Notes: generated by a model not told the origin, from the sequence alone. A stretch of DNA of 24,038 bases from Stygiolobus sp037389425 (GCF_037389425.1 NZ_JBBHKR010000104.1:1-24038); one strand, 5' to 3'; counted from the stretch's first letter, positions 1-8,645 are shown. Translations and numbers: made by a program.

Positions 1-196
1 TTCCTATATAACCCTTAGCTACTTGTTTTATAGTATTATATACGTTAATAACTCTAAGTGTAGGGACAGCTTCTCCATATCCTATCATTCCATCTGAGGT
101 CACTACCCTTACAAGTATCATTACTGAAGCCCATGTGGCACTCCCTTTTTCGGGATGAGCTAATAATATAGGCTCTATTTGAGAAATCTTTGACAT
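1..196 (-). CDS. gnaD: Gluconate/galactonate dehydratase, N-terminal part (cut by window edge)
   Basis: Only the first 65 codons are here; the rest lies beyond position 1. The ATG at 194-196 opens a frame reading MSKISQIEPILLAHPEKG, followed by SATWASVMILVRVVTSDG and then GYGEAVPTLRV. This matches from memory the start of the Sulfolobus enolase-superfamily D-gluconate/D-galactonate dehydratase, which makes 2-keto-3-deoxy sugar acids in the promiscuous branched Entner-Doudoroff pathway. The GYGEA segment is typical of the superfamily's N-terminal capping domain. The catalytic barrel with its metal ligands is outside the window, so arabinonate or xylonate dehydratase relatives cannot be fully excluded. 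There is no ribosome binding site, but a TATA-like box lies about 28 nt upstream, fitting a leaderless transcript. It is 66 bp downstream of the PNGase-like gene on the same strand and probably separately transcribed. Confidence 0.8.
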   Translation of the reverse strand, partial: MSKISQIEPILLAHPEKGSATWASVMILVRVVTSDGMIGYGEAVPTLRVINVYNTIKQVAKGYIG

Positions 197-218
197 AAGA
201 AAAATCTCTATTCTACAG

Positions 219-228
219 TTTTAAGTTT
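219..228 (-). promoter_or_regulatory. TATA-like box of the gluconate dehydratase gene
   Basis: Read on the minus strand this is AACTTAAAAC, centred about 28 nt before the ATG at 196. That spacing fits a leaderless archaeal promoter, and no ribosome binding site precedes the start. Called by eye only. Confidence 0.4.
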
Positions 229-262
229 ATCAAAACAGACAAAAAACGTTAGTAGGGAAAAA

Positions 263-2029
263 TTAGCTAATCGGAATATAGTTCACTGAGATCTTAATGT
301 AGTAGCCAGCTAAATTAGTGGTACTGTTTTGCGAAGCTTCAGCGTTAAATAACTCTTTATAGCCTTCACCATTAACTAGGAACTCGGCGGTAAGGCTCTT
401 TTCAGTTAGGGCATTATTAGATGTAAGGCTTACTAGTAATGCCCCACCATATTTGTTTATAATCTCTAAGATGCCACTGAACCCTCCTATACTTGTCTCA
501 TTTTCTTTGATCCACATAGTATTATTACTCGAAGAATAGGAGGTACTAAAGTAGTAATATAATCCTAATGATAGTGTACCGTTCTGAATATAAGTCAAGT
601 TGTAAGGAATTACATTGGGATTGGATATTGGAGTTTCAAATGCTGAGAATTGTAACAGTATAGGATAGTTGCCTCTTATGACCATTGAGGAGTTTACTAA
701 CCCGCTTTCTAGTGAATATTCGCTAAACGTTTCATCTAGATATGCTTTCTCATATATATTATTAAAAGTCTGATATGCAGTAAACCTACCTTCTTGTGTT
801 ACTAGAGAATATTCAGTACCGCTCTTAAACTTCAAAACTGCCGAGTAATTTACGAGGTAGTTCCCTACCTCTTGATAATATATTCCTGAGAACCCAGCAG
901 TAAATATGGGCGTAGAGTCTACGTATCTTGTATAGCTCGTTAATAACTTGCCTGAGATAAGTGGATTAGAAGTGTTAACCCATAGCATTAATACGCCTGC
1001 AATATCCCAATCAAAAGCAGTAGACCCAGTGATCTGTAATGCCTCCCTTAGATTCGTGACATGAACCGTAATAACACCCTTATTACCTAGAGCTAACATA
1101 GGAGTAAGGTCGATTATATACGGTGTATGAAATGCTAATGTATTAATGGATGGAATAGGTTTCCACCAGAATAGATCTATTCCTCCAGTATAGATAGTTT
1201 GGTACGGGTTTACCACACCGACAAGGCTACCATTGTAATATACTTCAATACTTCTTGTAGCAGGCTCATTGGTGTACCAGAATTCGTCAAGCCCTCCTCC
1301 TTCTTCATAAATCAGTAGTTTCATCATATATGTTCCGTTAGGAATATTAACTATTTGGCTAGTGGAGGGGTTTAAAGGATTGAGAATGATATAAGAGTAG
1401 TTGTACTTAGACACGAAGAGAGGGATAAACATATTAGGTAAGCCCTTGGGTTCGATACCGGGATACAATAATAGAGTGATATTAAGATGGTAAACACCCG
1501 TTATGTTTAGCTTAGCATCATAGAAGTTCTCTATAACGGCTTGAAACGTAACATTTCTGCCCACTAATAAGTTCTCAAACATGGTTAAGTCTACAGAAGC
1601 GGTAGAATTATTGATCTCTTGAGTAGAGCCCCAAAATATAGGGACACCATTAATAAATATGTAAACCTGCCTATCGTATTGAATACCGTTACTTTCCGAA
1701 ATACTCACGTTCATTATAACCATGCTATAACTACCATTAGGAACCTTAATGGTGAAGTTCTCTGGCGTCAAACCGGTGTTATTAAATATTGCATTGGTGG
1801 CTACATGAATTATAACTGGTGTAACGTTAGGAGGCTTTACCTCGTAGGCCTGGAAGGAGTAATACTTAGGGTCTGTAAACCCTTTAAGGATAGGCGAGGT
1901 GATGTTATAAAAGAGTTGAGGCCTAGAGATTGTTAAGGTATTTTCATGAATATTTACAGTATTTAGAGAGTAATATGTAGGAGAAAAAACTATAAGAAAA
2001 ACTAAAAATGAAACGAAGAATTTTCTCAT
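263..2029 (-). CDS. Secreted PNGase A-type peptide N-glycan amidase
   Basis: Predicted to cleave N-linked glycans from asparagine outside the cell. Three segments match the peptide-N4-(N-acetyl-beta-glucosaminyl)asparagine amidase A family: a block from YDRQVYIFINGVPIFWGST (residues 118-136), DEFWYTN (248-254) and YTGGIDLFWWKPI (280-292). Residues 1-22 (MRKFFVSFLVFLIVF...) are a signal peptide or anchor, and the chain has many N-x-S/T sequons of its own. About 588 residues, near the usual family size, with a divergent C-terminal third. I chose the ATG at 2027-2029, which follows the TGA of the protease gene after one base. A GTG at 2048-2050 would add seven residues but sits on the purine-rich GGAGGTG stretch. 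That stretch is 17 nt from the ATG, unusually far for a Shine-Dalgarno site. Almost certainly cotranscribed with the upstream S53 protease. The family assignment is strong; the substrate is inferred. Confidence 0.82.
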   Translation of the reverse strand: MRKFFVSFLVFLIVFSPTYYSLNTVNIHENTLTISRPQLFYNITSPILKGFTDPKYYSFQAYEVKPPNVTPVIIHVATNAIFNNTGLTPENFTIKVPNGSYSMVIMNVSISESNGIQYDRQVYIFINGVPIFWGSTQEINNSTASVDLTMFENLLVGRNVTFQAVIENFYDAKLNITGVYHLNITLLLYPGIEPKGLPNMFIPLFVSKYNYSYIILNPLNPSTSQIVNIPNGTYMMKLLIYEEGGGLDEFWYTNEPATRSIEVYYNGSLVGVVNPYQTIYTGGIDLFWWKPIPSINTLAFHTPYIIDLTPMLALGNKGVITVHVTNLREALQITGSTAFDWDIAGVLMLWVNTSNPLISGKLLTSYTRYVDSTPIFTAGFSGIYYQEVGNYLVNYSAVLKFKSGTEYSLVTQEGRFTAYQTFNNIYEKAYLDETFSEYSLESGLVNSSMVIRGNYPILLQFSAFETPISNPNVIPYNLTYIQNGTLSLGLYYYFSTSYSSSNNTMWIKENETSIGGFSGILEIINKYGGALLVSLTSNNALTEKSLTAEFLVNGEGYKELFNAEASQNSTTNLAGYYIKISVNYIPIS

Positions 2030-2030
2030 T

Positions 2031-5000
2031 TCATTTACCACTTTTGCCACCTCCCTTCCTAAAGGTTATAATTATAGCTAAAACGGACAAGATTATAGCT
2101 ACCAAACCTAACGATAACGCTAATGTTCTAGTTGAACTTACCGAAGAAGCTACTGATGACGATAAACTCTGGAACGGATATTGATTATCTACACTAAAGG
2201 AAAGATCATAATACATACCATTATAAACCTTGAGTGAGACAGCATTCACTCCAGAAGGCATCTCGGTTGAGTTAAACGGTATCTTAACTTCTACTCCGTT
2301 AATTCCCTGACTTACACTAAAGTTCACCGGTTTACCATCCACTAGAACTTTTATGATTTTCAACACAGAGGTGTTATAATTGGTTATATTAGCCAATATG
2401 TAGGACGTAGGATAGGTGATTTGATTGGGGTAGGAAAGTTGAGGCGTTGGGAAGTTGCTTATTTTACTAACATTTATAAAACTCGTACCAGATGTAACTA
2501 TACTGCTATTTACGTATTTCAGAGCTAAATTTATATTCTCAAAAGTTACCGAACTCAATGTTATATTAGAACCCATTGAGTATATTCCTACCTGATTATT
2601 CTCTATTTTCGTATTTATTAACTCTAAATTAGAATTTAAAGAAGTAATAGTTGATATTGTTGATCCCTCTACAATCACAGTTGAGTTCTGAGATACTAGG
2701 GAACCTATTATTGAATTCTGTATCATATATTTTCCGTTTGAGAGATTTAGAGCTGGAATATAAACTCCTTGAATCTCATAAGCACCATTTACTTCAGTTA
2801 TCAACGGTAAATACATTATTTTTGATGAGCCTAGATTTAGTGATGGCAAATAAACATAAGGTTCAACCTGAACATATCCTCCATAAGATAGAGAGTTGTA
2901 CCCATTATAGCTTGCCCCGGATATAGCTATTTTCCAAGGACCAGCCAGAGAGTATATAGAGTTCCCAGTATATACAGTAGCATTTATACCTCCCGGCACT
3001 CTAAGTAAACCCACCCACTCTTTCAATGTAGAGTTATATTGAAGTGGAACCTCGTTTTCAGACTCTAAAAAGATCTGTTGATTCTCGTTCTGATATGGTA
3101 TTAGTGTAGCTGTAAATATACCAGTAGTTATCTCGGTTCCGTTAGGATAAGTTATATTAGCATAGACTTTTATGTATTGGCCTTCGAATACTTGACCTAC
3201 GCTTTTAGCATCTACAGATGCAGTTGAGGGAGAAACATAGAAGTAAGTAGTGTAATTCATCTCTTCTAAGCCTATAGACCCGTTATAAAACCCTACTACT
3301 ACTACTCTATAGAAACCTGGTGAAGCATTTACTGGGACAGTAAAATTACCCTCTTGGAAACCAAACAAATTGTAGACGCCGAACTGGGTTGCTTCAGTTG
3401 CAGGTGTTAGGTTCACTTTACCAACTAAATTCCCCTTAGGCGAGTATATATATGCCGTTACGTTACTTGTGAATATACCTAATCCAAATTGATCATATGT
3501 AAAAGCTAATATGGTAATGTTCTGACTAGGTGAAATTGATGGAAATCCATCATCAATAGGAGTAAAAATCAAAGTGATCAAGTTAAGCCCTCCTATGGTC
3601 TCATAAGAGAATGCACTGCCGTAGGTATCATTAACAAACATTACAAAAACTCCTTCTTTAGACGGAGTGACCACAGCAAATACCCCTTTATATAAACCTG
3701 GAGTGGAAGTAGGTAAAAGCGTTACGTTATATACCACAGCATTATTTTGAACGAAATGAGCTTCTAAGGATACATTGGCAGGGGTTAAATTTGGATAATA
3801 CACACAAGCTTCGATAGAAAATGGAGAGTTAGGCGGTATAGATAGACCGTAGGGGAAAGGCACCGGTGAAATTATGTTAACTGAGAGACCTATGTCTATC
3901 TCATAAGCTCCGACTCCGCTTAATTTGCCAACTGTTCCGTTCACTACTATATACCATATGTTTGGAGGATTGCTGGGTTTAATTGTGTATACTGCCTCCC
4001 AGTAAGAGCCGTTAAAGATCAGAGGTAACGAGGTAAGTAATCCCTTGGTCGTATATATGTAAGCATTAAAGCTTCCATTCGTAACCTCGGTTCCATTAGG
4101 ATAGGATACCTTAGAAATAATCATGAACGTAGAATTATACATAAACCATGGATATTGAACGTTAGGTTCCACAGCTGTAACCGATACGTCCAGCCTTGGT
4201 ATCGATTCATAATATTCAACAGCCTTAAGTAACCAGTAATAATCAGGAGACCCTAACCCAGTTACCAAGTTATAACCTGAATGAGCAGTATATAGCCCGT
4301 TAAACCCAAATGTAACTTGATGGAAAGCTTTCTGATATAATGTGGAGTTAGAGTATATCCAGTAAAGTATGTCATTCAAGAGCCCTATTGGTTTATGAGT
4401 CTGAGATATTATATCCGCTACAATACCAGCCCATATAGGAGAGGATAAACTAGTACCTCCTATTACTACCTGCTGTCCTAAAACATATACTATTTCGCCA
4501 GTATAGGGATTAGCAACAGCTGCTACATCTGGACTTGACCTAGTGGAACCGTTGATCATTATTTGGTACCATGGTTTAGGATATATTTCGCTATAACCTC
4601 CGTCAGAAGCTGCATACGGGAAGAAGAACATGTTATCAAAAGACCAAGCTGTTTCATACCCGTAAGTTGCTGTAGAATTTTCTGTCGATAAATACCCTGA
4701 TGTCACGTTAACGAATAATGTCGTTCCTCCTACTGCAGTTACAAAAGGACTTGTGGCTGGATAAGATACACCACTATAAGTTGAAAGCCCTCCTGCCGTT
4801 GCACCCTCGTCGCCAGATGATGCTAGAAAGGTTATTCCTTCAACAGTTCCTAAGGCGAAGTAATAATCCCAATATGGTGTATTTGGATAAGCTGTCCCCT
4901 GAAAAACGATAAACAGTCCAGATGCACCTAAAACGTTCTCAGGAATACCAAAACTCATCGACACTACTTGAGCAACATCATTAGAGACAATATAATCTAT

Positions 5001-5939
5001 TGCCTCAGGGATAAACGTAACACTTGAAGGAACTACCAAATCGATGTGTGCAAAAGGAGCTATAGAATGAGCTGTTTCAACATCTAAAGCTGTCTCCAAA
5101 TACCAACCAGTAGTTAAACCGAAAATAGGATGATAAGGACCTATTGGAATAATGGATATATTAGCTGAAGGTAAATGAAACTCCTTATCGAATAAAGCAA
5201 GGTCTTGTAATATTGTTGGATCCCCGTAAGCATCAATTATCGCTATTGTTACATTCTTTCCTCCTTGTGTAATGTTATAAGCACCAACTATATCTTGAGG
5301 AGTGTACATATTAGCGGCAAATGATAGATACTTAAACCCAGTCACGTTAGCTACTGCGGAATTAATATAAGGTATGAGAGTATTCCCCTTTACTTTTCCT
5401 AACTCGATCAGGTTTAGTTGATAGTTTACGTTAGTATAGTTAGTTAGACCTTGAATCATAACACCACTAAATTCGGACGGAACTATTGGTTCTGTCACAG
5501 GCATATAATAGAAAACATTACCATCTTTATATAGAGCTAATTTAGTATGGAACGCATCTTCTACTTGATATACATATCCTTCAGCTATAATGGCGAAGGG
5601 ACTCTTATAGACAAGTTGGAAACCATTTTCTTTCAAGAATTTTATTATCTGATCCTCCTTATCCTTTTGGGCAAACATTGAAAATAATTGCGGAGTAGGA
5701 ATTGGCTTTATCTGATGGTAAGCTACTTCCTGAGCTAATAAGTAAAGTTCATTCATATTTTTAGGCGGTATGAGGATGCCTATACATATTGGTTGTTGAG
5801 GGTTCAAATAGCCTATAAGTTGTGAGTTCCCAATTTCTGGTCCTACATAAGATGCATAAGTATTTGTAGATATGGCAAAGAATGTTAACAGATTTATCAT
5901 AAAAAGTATTAAAAGAATTACCGAATGTAGTTTTATCAT
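2031..5939 (-). CDS. Large secreted S53 (sedolisin/physarolisin) protease with C-terminal membrane anchor
   Basis: A serine-carboxyl endopeptidase, a family that works at low pH. Layout of the 1302 residues: signal peptide 1-29; activation prodomain about 45-170; catalytic domain about 210-575; Ig-like beta-rich stalk about 585-1010; a beta-helix-like stretch about 1075-1157; a transmembrane helix about 1271-1292; then the basic tail RKGGGKSGK. The catalytic set is complete: Glu282 and Asp286 (WYLETALDVE), oxyanion Asp377 (SSGDEGA) and Ser497 (GGTSLSSP). By motif alignment, two acidic calcium ligands usual in the family appear as Gln541 and Asn557. The stalk repeats a phrase: YPNGTEVTNG at 613 and YPNGTEITTG at 931. 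The arrangement predicts an S-layer-tethered exoenzyme, with many sequons implying heavy glycosylation. The ATG at 5937-5939 has no ribosome binding site but a TATA-like box about 28 nt upstream. It heads a two-gene unit with the PNGase-like gene. Confidence 0.93.
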   Translation of the reverse strand: MIKLHSVILLILFMINLLTFFAISTNTYASYVGPEIGNSQLIGYLNPQQPICIGILIPPKNMNELYLLAQEVAYHQIKPIPTPQLFSMFAQKDKEDQIIKFLKENGFQLVYKSPFAIIAEGYVYQVEDAFHTKLALYKDGNVFYYMPVTEPIVPSEFSGVMIQGLTNYTNVNYQLNLIELGKVKGNTLIPYINSAVANVTGFKYLSFAANMYTPQDIVGAYNITQGGKNVTIAIIDAYGDPTILQDLALFDKEFHLPSANISIIPIGPYHPIFGLTTGWYLETALDVETAHSIAPFAHIDLVVPSSVTFIPEAIDYIVSNDVAQVVSMSFGIPENVLGASGLFIVFQGTAYPNTPYWDYYFALGTVEGITFLASSGDEGATAGGLSTYSGVSYPATSPFVTAVGGTTLFVNVTSGYLSTENSTATYGYETAWSFDNMFFFPYAASDGGYSEIYPKPWYQIMINGSTRSSPDVAAVANPYTGEIVYVLGQQVVIGGTSLSSPIWAGIVADIISQTHKPIGLLNDILYWIYSNSTLYQKAFHQVTFGFNGLYTAHSGYNLVTGLGSPDYYWLLKAVEYYESIPRLDVSVTAVEPNVQYPWFMYNSTFMIISKVSYPNGTEVTNGSFNAYIYTTKGLLTSLPLIFNGSYWEAVYTIKPSNPPNIWYIVVNGTVGKLSGVGAYEIDIGLSVNIISPVPFPYGLSIPPNSPFSIEACVYYPNLTPANVSLEAHFVQNNAVVYNVTLLPTSTPGLYKGVFAVVTPSKEGVFVMFVNDTYGSAFSYETIGGLNLITLIFTPIDDGFPSISPSQNITILAFTYDQFGLGIFTSNVTAYIYSPKGNLVGKVNLTPATEATQFGVYNLFGFQEGNFTVPVNASPGFYRVVVVGFYNGSIGLEEMNYTTYFYVSPSTASVDAKSVGQVFEGQYIKVYANITYPNGTEITTGIFTATLIPYQNENQQIFLESENEVPLQYNSTLKEWVGLLRVPGGINATVYTGNSIYSLAGPWKIAISGASYNGYNSLSYGGYVQVEPYVYLPSLNLGSSKIMYLPLITEVNGAYEIQGVYIPALNLSNGKYMIQNSIIGSLVSQNSTVIVEGSTISTITSLNSNLELINTKIENNQVGIYSMGSNITLSSVTFENINLALKYVNSSIVTSGTSFINVSKISNFPTPQLSYPNQITYPTSYILANITNYNTSVLKIIKVLVDGKPVNFSVSQGINGVEVKIPFNSTEMPSGVNAVSLKVYNGMYYDLSFSVDNQYPFQSLSSSVASSVSSTRTLALSLGLVAIILSVLAIIITFRKGGGKSGK

Positions 5940-5963
5940 ATCATAAAACGTTTAAGTAAAGTA

Positions 5964-5973
5964 ATATAAAAAC
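5964..5973 (-). promoter_or_regulatory. TATA-like box of the S53 protease/PNGase unit
   Basis: The minus strand reads GTTTTTATAT here, centred about 28 nt before the protease ATG at 5939. This fits a leaderless start. It is the only convincing promoter for the two-gene unit. Confidence 0.5.
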
Positions 5974-6354
5974 GTTAAACTAAAAAGCTCACTAATGTAT
6001 TTTCCGTTTAGAAACCAGAAAGGATAGAAAAATAAGGAGGTGAGTCACAGAGAAAAATCTTTTAGATTAAACTTAACAGTTTATGTAGTAAATCCTGACT
6101 GATCACCTAATACTCATCTTCATTGCTTCTTCTCAAATGTAGTCTGAGGACTTCTTTTTAGGATAAACTACATAGAGAATGTATTCTGGAACTAGACCCT
6201 TTGTCTTAAGCCTTGAGCTTACTTTTAAGAAATAATACTAACTAAGTGTTCTTATGAGTACTTATTATTGAGGGAGAAGAAATAGTTTAGGATAAAATAA
6301 AAATGATAATACGAAGAAAAATCCATTATTCGATCGCAAGAACTTTTAGATCAC

Positions 6355-6369
6355 GCTGTTATTAACAGC
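6355..6369. repeat. 15-nt perfect palindrome (possible operator)
   Basis: GCTGTTA, one centre base, then TAACAGC: two 7-nt half-sites that are exact reverse complements. It lies in the gene-free gap, about 415 bp upstream of the protease and 150 bp downstream of the MFS gene. That is far for an operator of either, so its role is unknown. Confidence 0.4.
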
Positions 6370-6503
6370 TGGTTTTAACATAATATCGGTTAATCTAGTA
6401 TTACTACTAACTTTAAGGATCATGAGGAGCGAGTAGAAAAGGAGTTTTTCGGTGAGACTTTTCAGTTTACCTAAATAAATCGGGGCGTAACAGACTTTAT
6501 ATG

Positions 6504-6509
6504 AAAAAA
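6504..6509 (-). terminator. T-run after the MFS transporter gene
   Basis: Six T in a row on the minus strand, about 10 nt past the stop codon. Archaeal termination commonly uses U-rich tracts without a hairpin. Weak evidence on its own. Confidence 0.3.
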
Positions 6510-6519
6510 TTAAAGTAAG

Positions 6520-7989
6520 TCACTGAGACACTTCTATCTTTTCCCTTGAGGCTTCCTCTAGGGGTTTCAGCTTAGGCTCTGGAATAAGTGCATACGTTAG
6601 TATGGCTCCTATCACGCTCAGTATTGCGAGCATTATAAGTATTTCCTTTATCCCTATTGCAGCTAATAATGATGGAAATAAATATGTGGCTATTGCAGCA
6701 CCAAACTTTCCAGAAGCTGCTGATATACCATGACCAGTTGTTCTAAATTTAGTTGGATAAACTTCAGCTGGGATTACAAATGTAGTAGTATTTGCACCGA
6801 AATCTATGAAATAGAAAGATAAGGAGTAAATGATAAACGCTAACGTCGGAGCTATAGTGAAACCTTCTACCTTTGTCCCTTTCACCACCATAACTGAAGC
6901 TACCACAACATAAATTATTGCCAGAACGATAAATCCTTGAAGTTGTATCAATTTTCTACCAAGCTTATCTAACAAAGCAACAGCAGTAAAGTAGCCTGGT
7001 AATCCTGCTAAGAAAGGTACTCCACCTAAGAACAATGCTTTAGCTAAATCGGACTGAAACTCGCCTAGAGATAATGTGGTTGCATGGGAAGGGAACGGGC
7101 TCCCGAACACTGGAGCTAAAGCCGAAGAAGAGTATACACCAGTTCCATAAAGGGCTATATCGATTAAAAACCACGATCCGGCAGTCCCTATCAGAACGGG
7201 CCAGTAAGTAGATAAGAACTCATTAACTCCTTTATGTCCGCTTCTCACGTTAGAGTTTGCCTCAATATCAGTTCCTAAATATTTAGCTGCCTTCTTAGCT
7301 TCTTCTGTGCTACCCTTAACTAAAAGAGAGTATCTAGGAGTCTCTGGGACTTTCCTCCTCAGATATATTACCGTTGCTGCGGGAATAGCTCCTACTCCTG
7401 CCATTACTCTCCAGGCTATATCGGGAGGAAATATAGTGGCCGATATAACACCTACAGCAAGTGCAGCTACTGAACCTATGCCCTGGTTAGCAAAGACTAA
7501 GGCGACTAACTTTCCCCTATCTTTTACGTTTGCGTATTCACTCATTATTGTAGCAGATATTGGATAATCTCCACCTATTCCTAGTCCCAGTATAGACCTG
7601 AAGAATATGAGCGAAGGTAAGTTCCATGCAAATGCACTTAACAAAGCACCAATTGTTAGCAAAGATGCCTCAATACCGTATACGGCTTTCCTACCTAATT
7701 TATCTCCTAAAAATCCGAAGATTAGTTCGCCAAGTACTGCAGTTATTATCGCTGATGAACCCAGAAGACCTGTCCAAAAGGCGCTATTAGGGCCTATTAA
7801 ATAATTTGTGAAGCCGGGCATTGACATTCCGTAGTATTTATACGCATCATTAAACGTAGCCAAGATAAAGGATATAACTAATAAATCATAGGCATCAGTA
7901 AAAAAACCCATTCCGGCTGTATACCATATCTTTATGTGGTTGAATGTTAACTTTAAAGAATCCATATTCTTAAAGGGACTGTTTGACAT
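6520..7989 (-). CDS. MFS transporter, phosphate/organic-acid:proton symporter-like
   Basis: A 489-residue, 12-helix major facilitator protein of the plasma membrane. The start (HIKIWYTAGMGFFTDAYDLL) resembles the PHS-type phosphate:proton symporters and related metabolite permeases, which share a GxGFFTDxYDLF pattern before helix 1. The MFS loop 2-3 signature appears as GFLGDKLGRKAVYG, and a second DKLGRK sits after helix 8. A glycine- and acid-rich GLGIGGDYPISA segment lies in helix 4, as in this group. Substrate cannot be read from the sequence; phosphate, sugar acids or aromatic acids are all possible. The ATG at 7987-7989 has no ribosome binding site and a TATA-like box about 26 nt upstream. 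It probably forms a single-gene unit. Confidence 0.85.
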   Translation of the reverse strand: MSNSPFKNMDSLKLTFNHIKIWYTAGMGFFTDAYDLLVISFILATFNDAYKYYGMSMPGFTNYLIGPNSAFWTGLLGSSAIITAVLGELIFGFLGDKLGRKAVYGIEASLLTIGALLSAFAWNLPSLIFFRSILGLGIGGDYPISATIMSEYANVKDRGKLVALVFANQGIGSVAALAVGVISATIFPPDIAWRVMAGVGAIPAATVIYLRRKVPETPRYSLLVKGSTEEAKKAAKYLGTDIEANSNVRSGHKGVNEFLSTYWPVLIGTAGSWFLIDIALYGTGVYSSSALAPVFGSPFPSHATTLSLGEFQSDLAKALFLGGVPFLAGLPGYFTAVALLDKLGRKLIQLQGFIVLAIIYVVVASVMVVKGTKVEGFTIAPTLAFIIYSLSFYFIDFGANTTTFVIPAEVYPTKFRTTGHGISAASGKFGAAIATYLFPSLLAAIGIKEILIMLAILSVIGAILTYALIPEPKLKPLEEASREKIEVSQ

Positions 7990-8011
7990 TTCGAATATCT
8001 ACACTCGATAC

Positions 8012-8019
8012 ATAAATAT
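8012..8019 (-). promoter_or_regulatory. TATA-like box of the MFS transporter gene
   Basis: The minus strand reads TATTTATG, centred about 26 nt before the ATG at 7989, the expected spacing for a leaderless archaeal transcript. No ribosome binding site is present. Confidence 0.45.
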
Positions 8020-8171
8020 AATATTTACCTTAGTAGTTTATATTTGAAAATATAGCCTATTGTCAACTATATATTTTATATAGTATTTAAAATTTAGTAA
8101 ATTATCTACACGCTAAAATCTCTTACGGAAACCCTAACTTTGAAGAACTATAAACTTAGGACAATTACTCA

Positions 8172-8621
8172 TTACTCTATGTCAAAAGATACCTCCAACA
8201 ACTTTTTTGTATTTCTGTACCTCCACTTATCTCCTATGATCTTACCTATCTCTCCAGTGGACTTAGTGTGTTCTTTGTTACATGCGTTTATATTCCAGTC
8301 AGGTGGGATAATGACTATTTTTAGTATTTTAACCTCTGATGGAACAGGGAAGAGATCGTAGATCTCGTCACCATATTTCCTTTCAGCTTCTTCTCGAGAT
8401 AATTCCTCTATGATTATTGGAATGTTTTCATTTACCTTGAAATTTGCCAACTGGAAAACCTTTTCCATTTCTTCATCTGTGGGCTTTCTTTCGGACACGA
8501 CTGTTATCCTGCCGTGGTTACCGTTAGCGTAAGTGCTTGCCGTCCACTTAGTTCCCAAAACCTTTCTCAAAGCACCCTTCACTATATGCAATGCCGTATG
8601 TGTTCTAATTTGAATATCCAT
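8172..8621 (-). CDS. alaX: AlaX-type alanyl-tRNA editing protein
   Basis: A stand-alone trans-editing hydrolase that removes wrongly attached amino acids (typically Ser, perhaps Gly) from tRNA-Ala, backing up alanyl-tRNA synthetase. The 149 residues match the short AlaX form. Both halves of the zinc site are visible: HxxxH at His8-His12 (THTALH) and CxxxH at Cys114-His118 (ACNKEH). A TASTYANGNHGRITV segment (27-41) is typical of the tRNA second-additional domain of class II synthetases. The ATG at 8619-8621 lacks a ribosome binding site, and a TATA-like box lies about 29 nt upstream. Same strand as its neighbours but 182 bp from the MFS gene, so probably independent. Confident of the family; the exact amino-acid specificity is not readable. 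Confidence 0.88.
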   Translation of the reverse strand: MDIQIRTHTALHIVKGALRKVLGTKWTASTYANGNHGRITVVSERKPTDEEMEKVFQLANFKVNENIPIIIEELSREEAERKYGDEIYDLFPVPSEVKILKIVIIPPDWNINACNKEHTKSTGEIGKIIGDKWRYRNTKKLLEVSFDIE

Positions 8622-8645
8622 ATAAAGAATGTTTTACGTTTAACA

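Larger units (their letters stand above)
5940..6519. other. 580-bp gap without a gene, upstream of the protease
   Basis: No open frame of gene quality is visible on either strand. Besides the protease promoter, it holds a 15-nt palindrome at 6355-6369 and a T-run downstream of the MFS transporter gene. It also holds a 34-codon stretch on the minus strand (6136-6237), bounded by stops on both sides and without a start codon. That stretch reads like protein (for example GLVPEYILYVVYPKKKSSDY) and may be the remnant of a decayed gene, though I could not assign it. No terminal inverted repeats of an insertion sequence were seen. Confidence 0.5.

Noticed and set aside
1447..1460. A GGGTTCGATACCGGG-like stretch resembling a tRNA T-loop
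   Set aside because: No acceptor, D or anticodon stems fold around it, and it lies inside the PNGase-like coding region.
1619..1936. 105-codon open frame on the plus strand inside the PNGase-like gene
   Set aside because: It is antisense to a convincing conserved protein and its product is Arg-rich with no family resemblance. The same holds for other plus-strand frames at 2651-2926, 4718-4912 and 7307-7804.
8140..8361. 73-codon plus-strand frame overlapping the end of alaX
   Set aside because: It runs antisense to the conserved Cys114-His118 region of AlaX and has no recognisable product.
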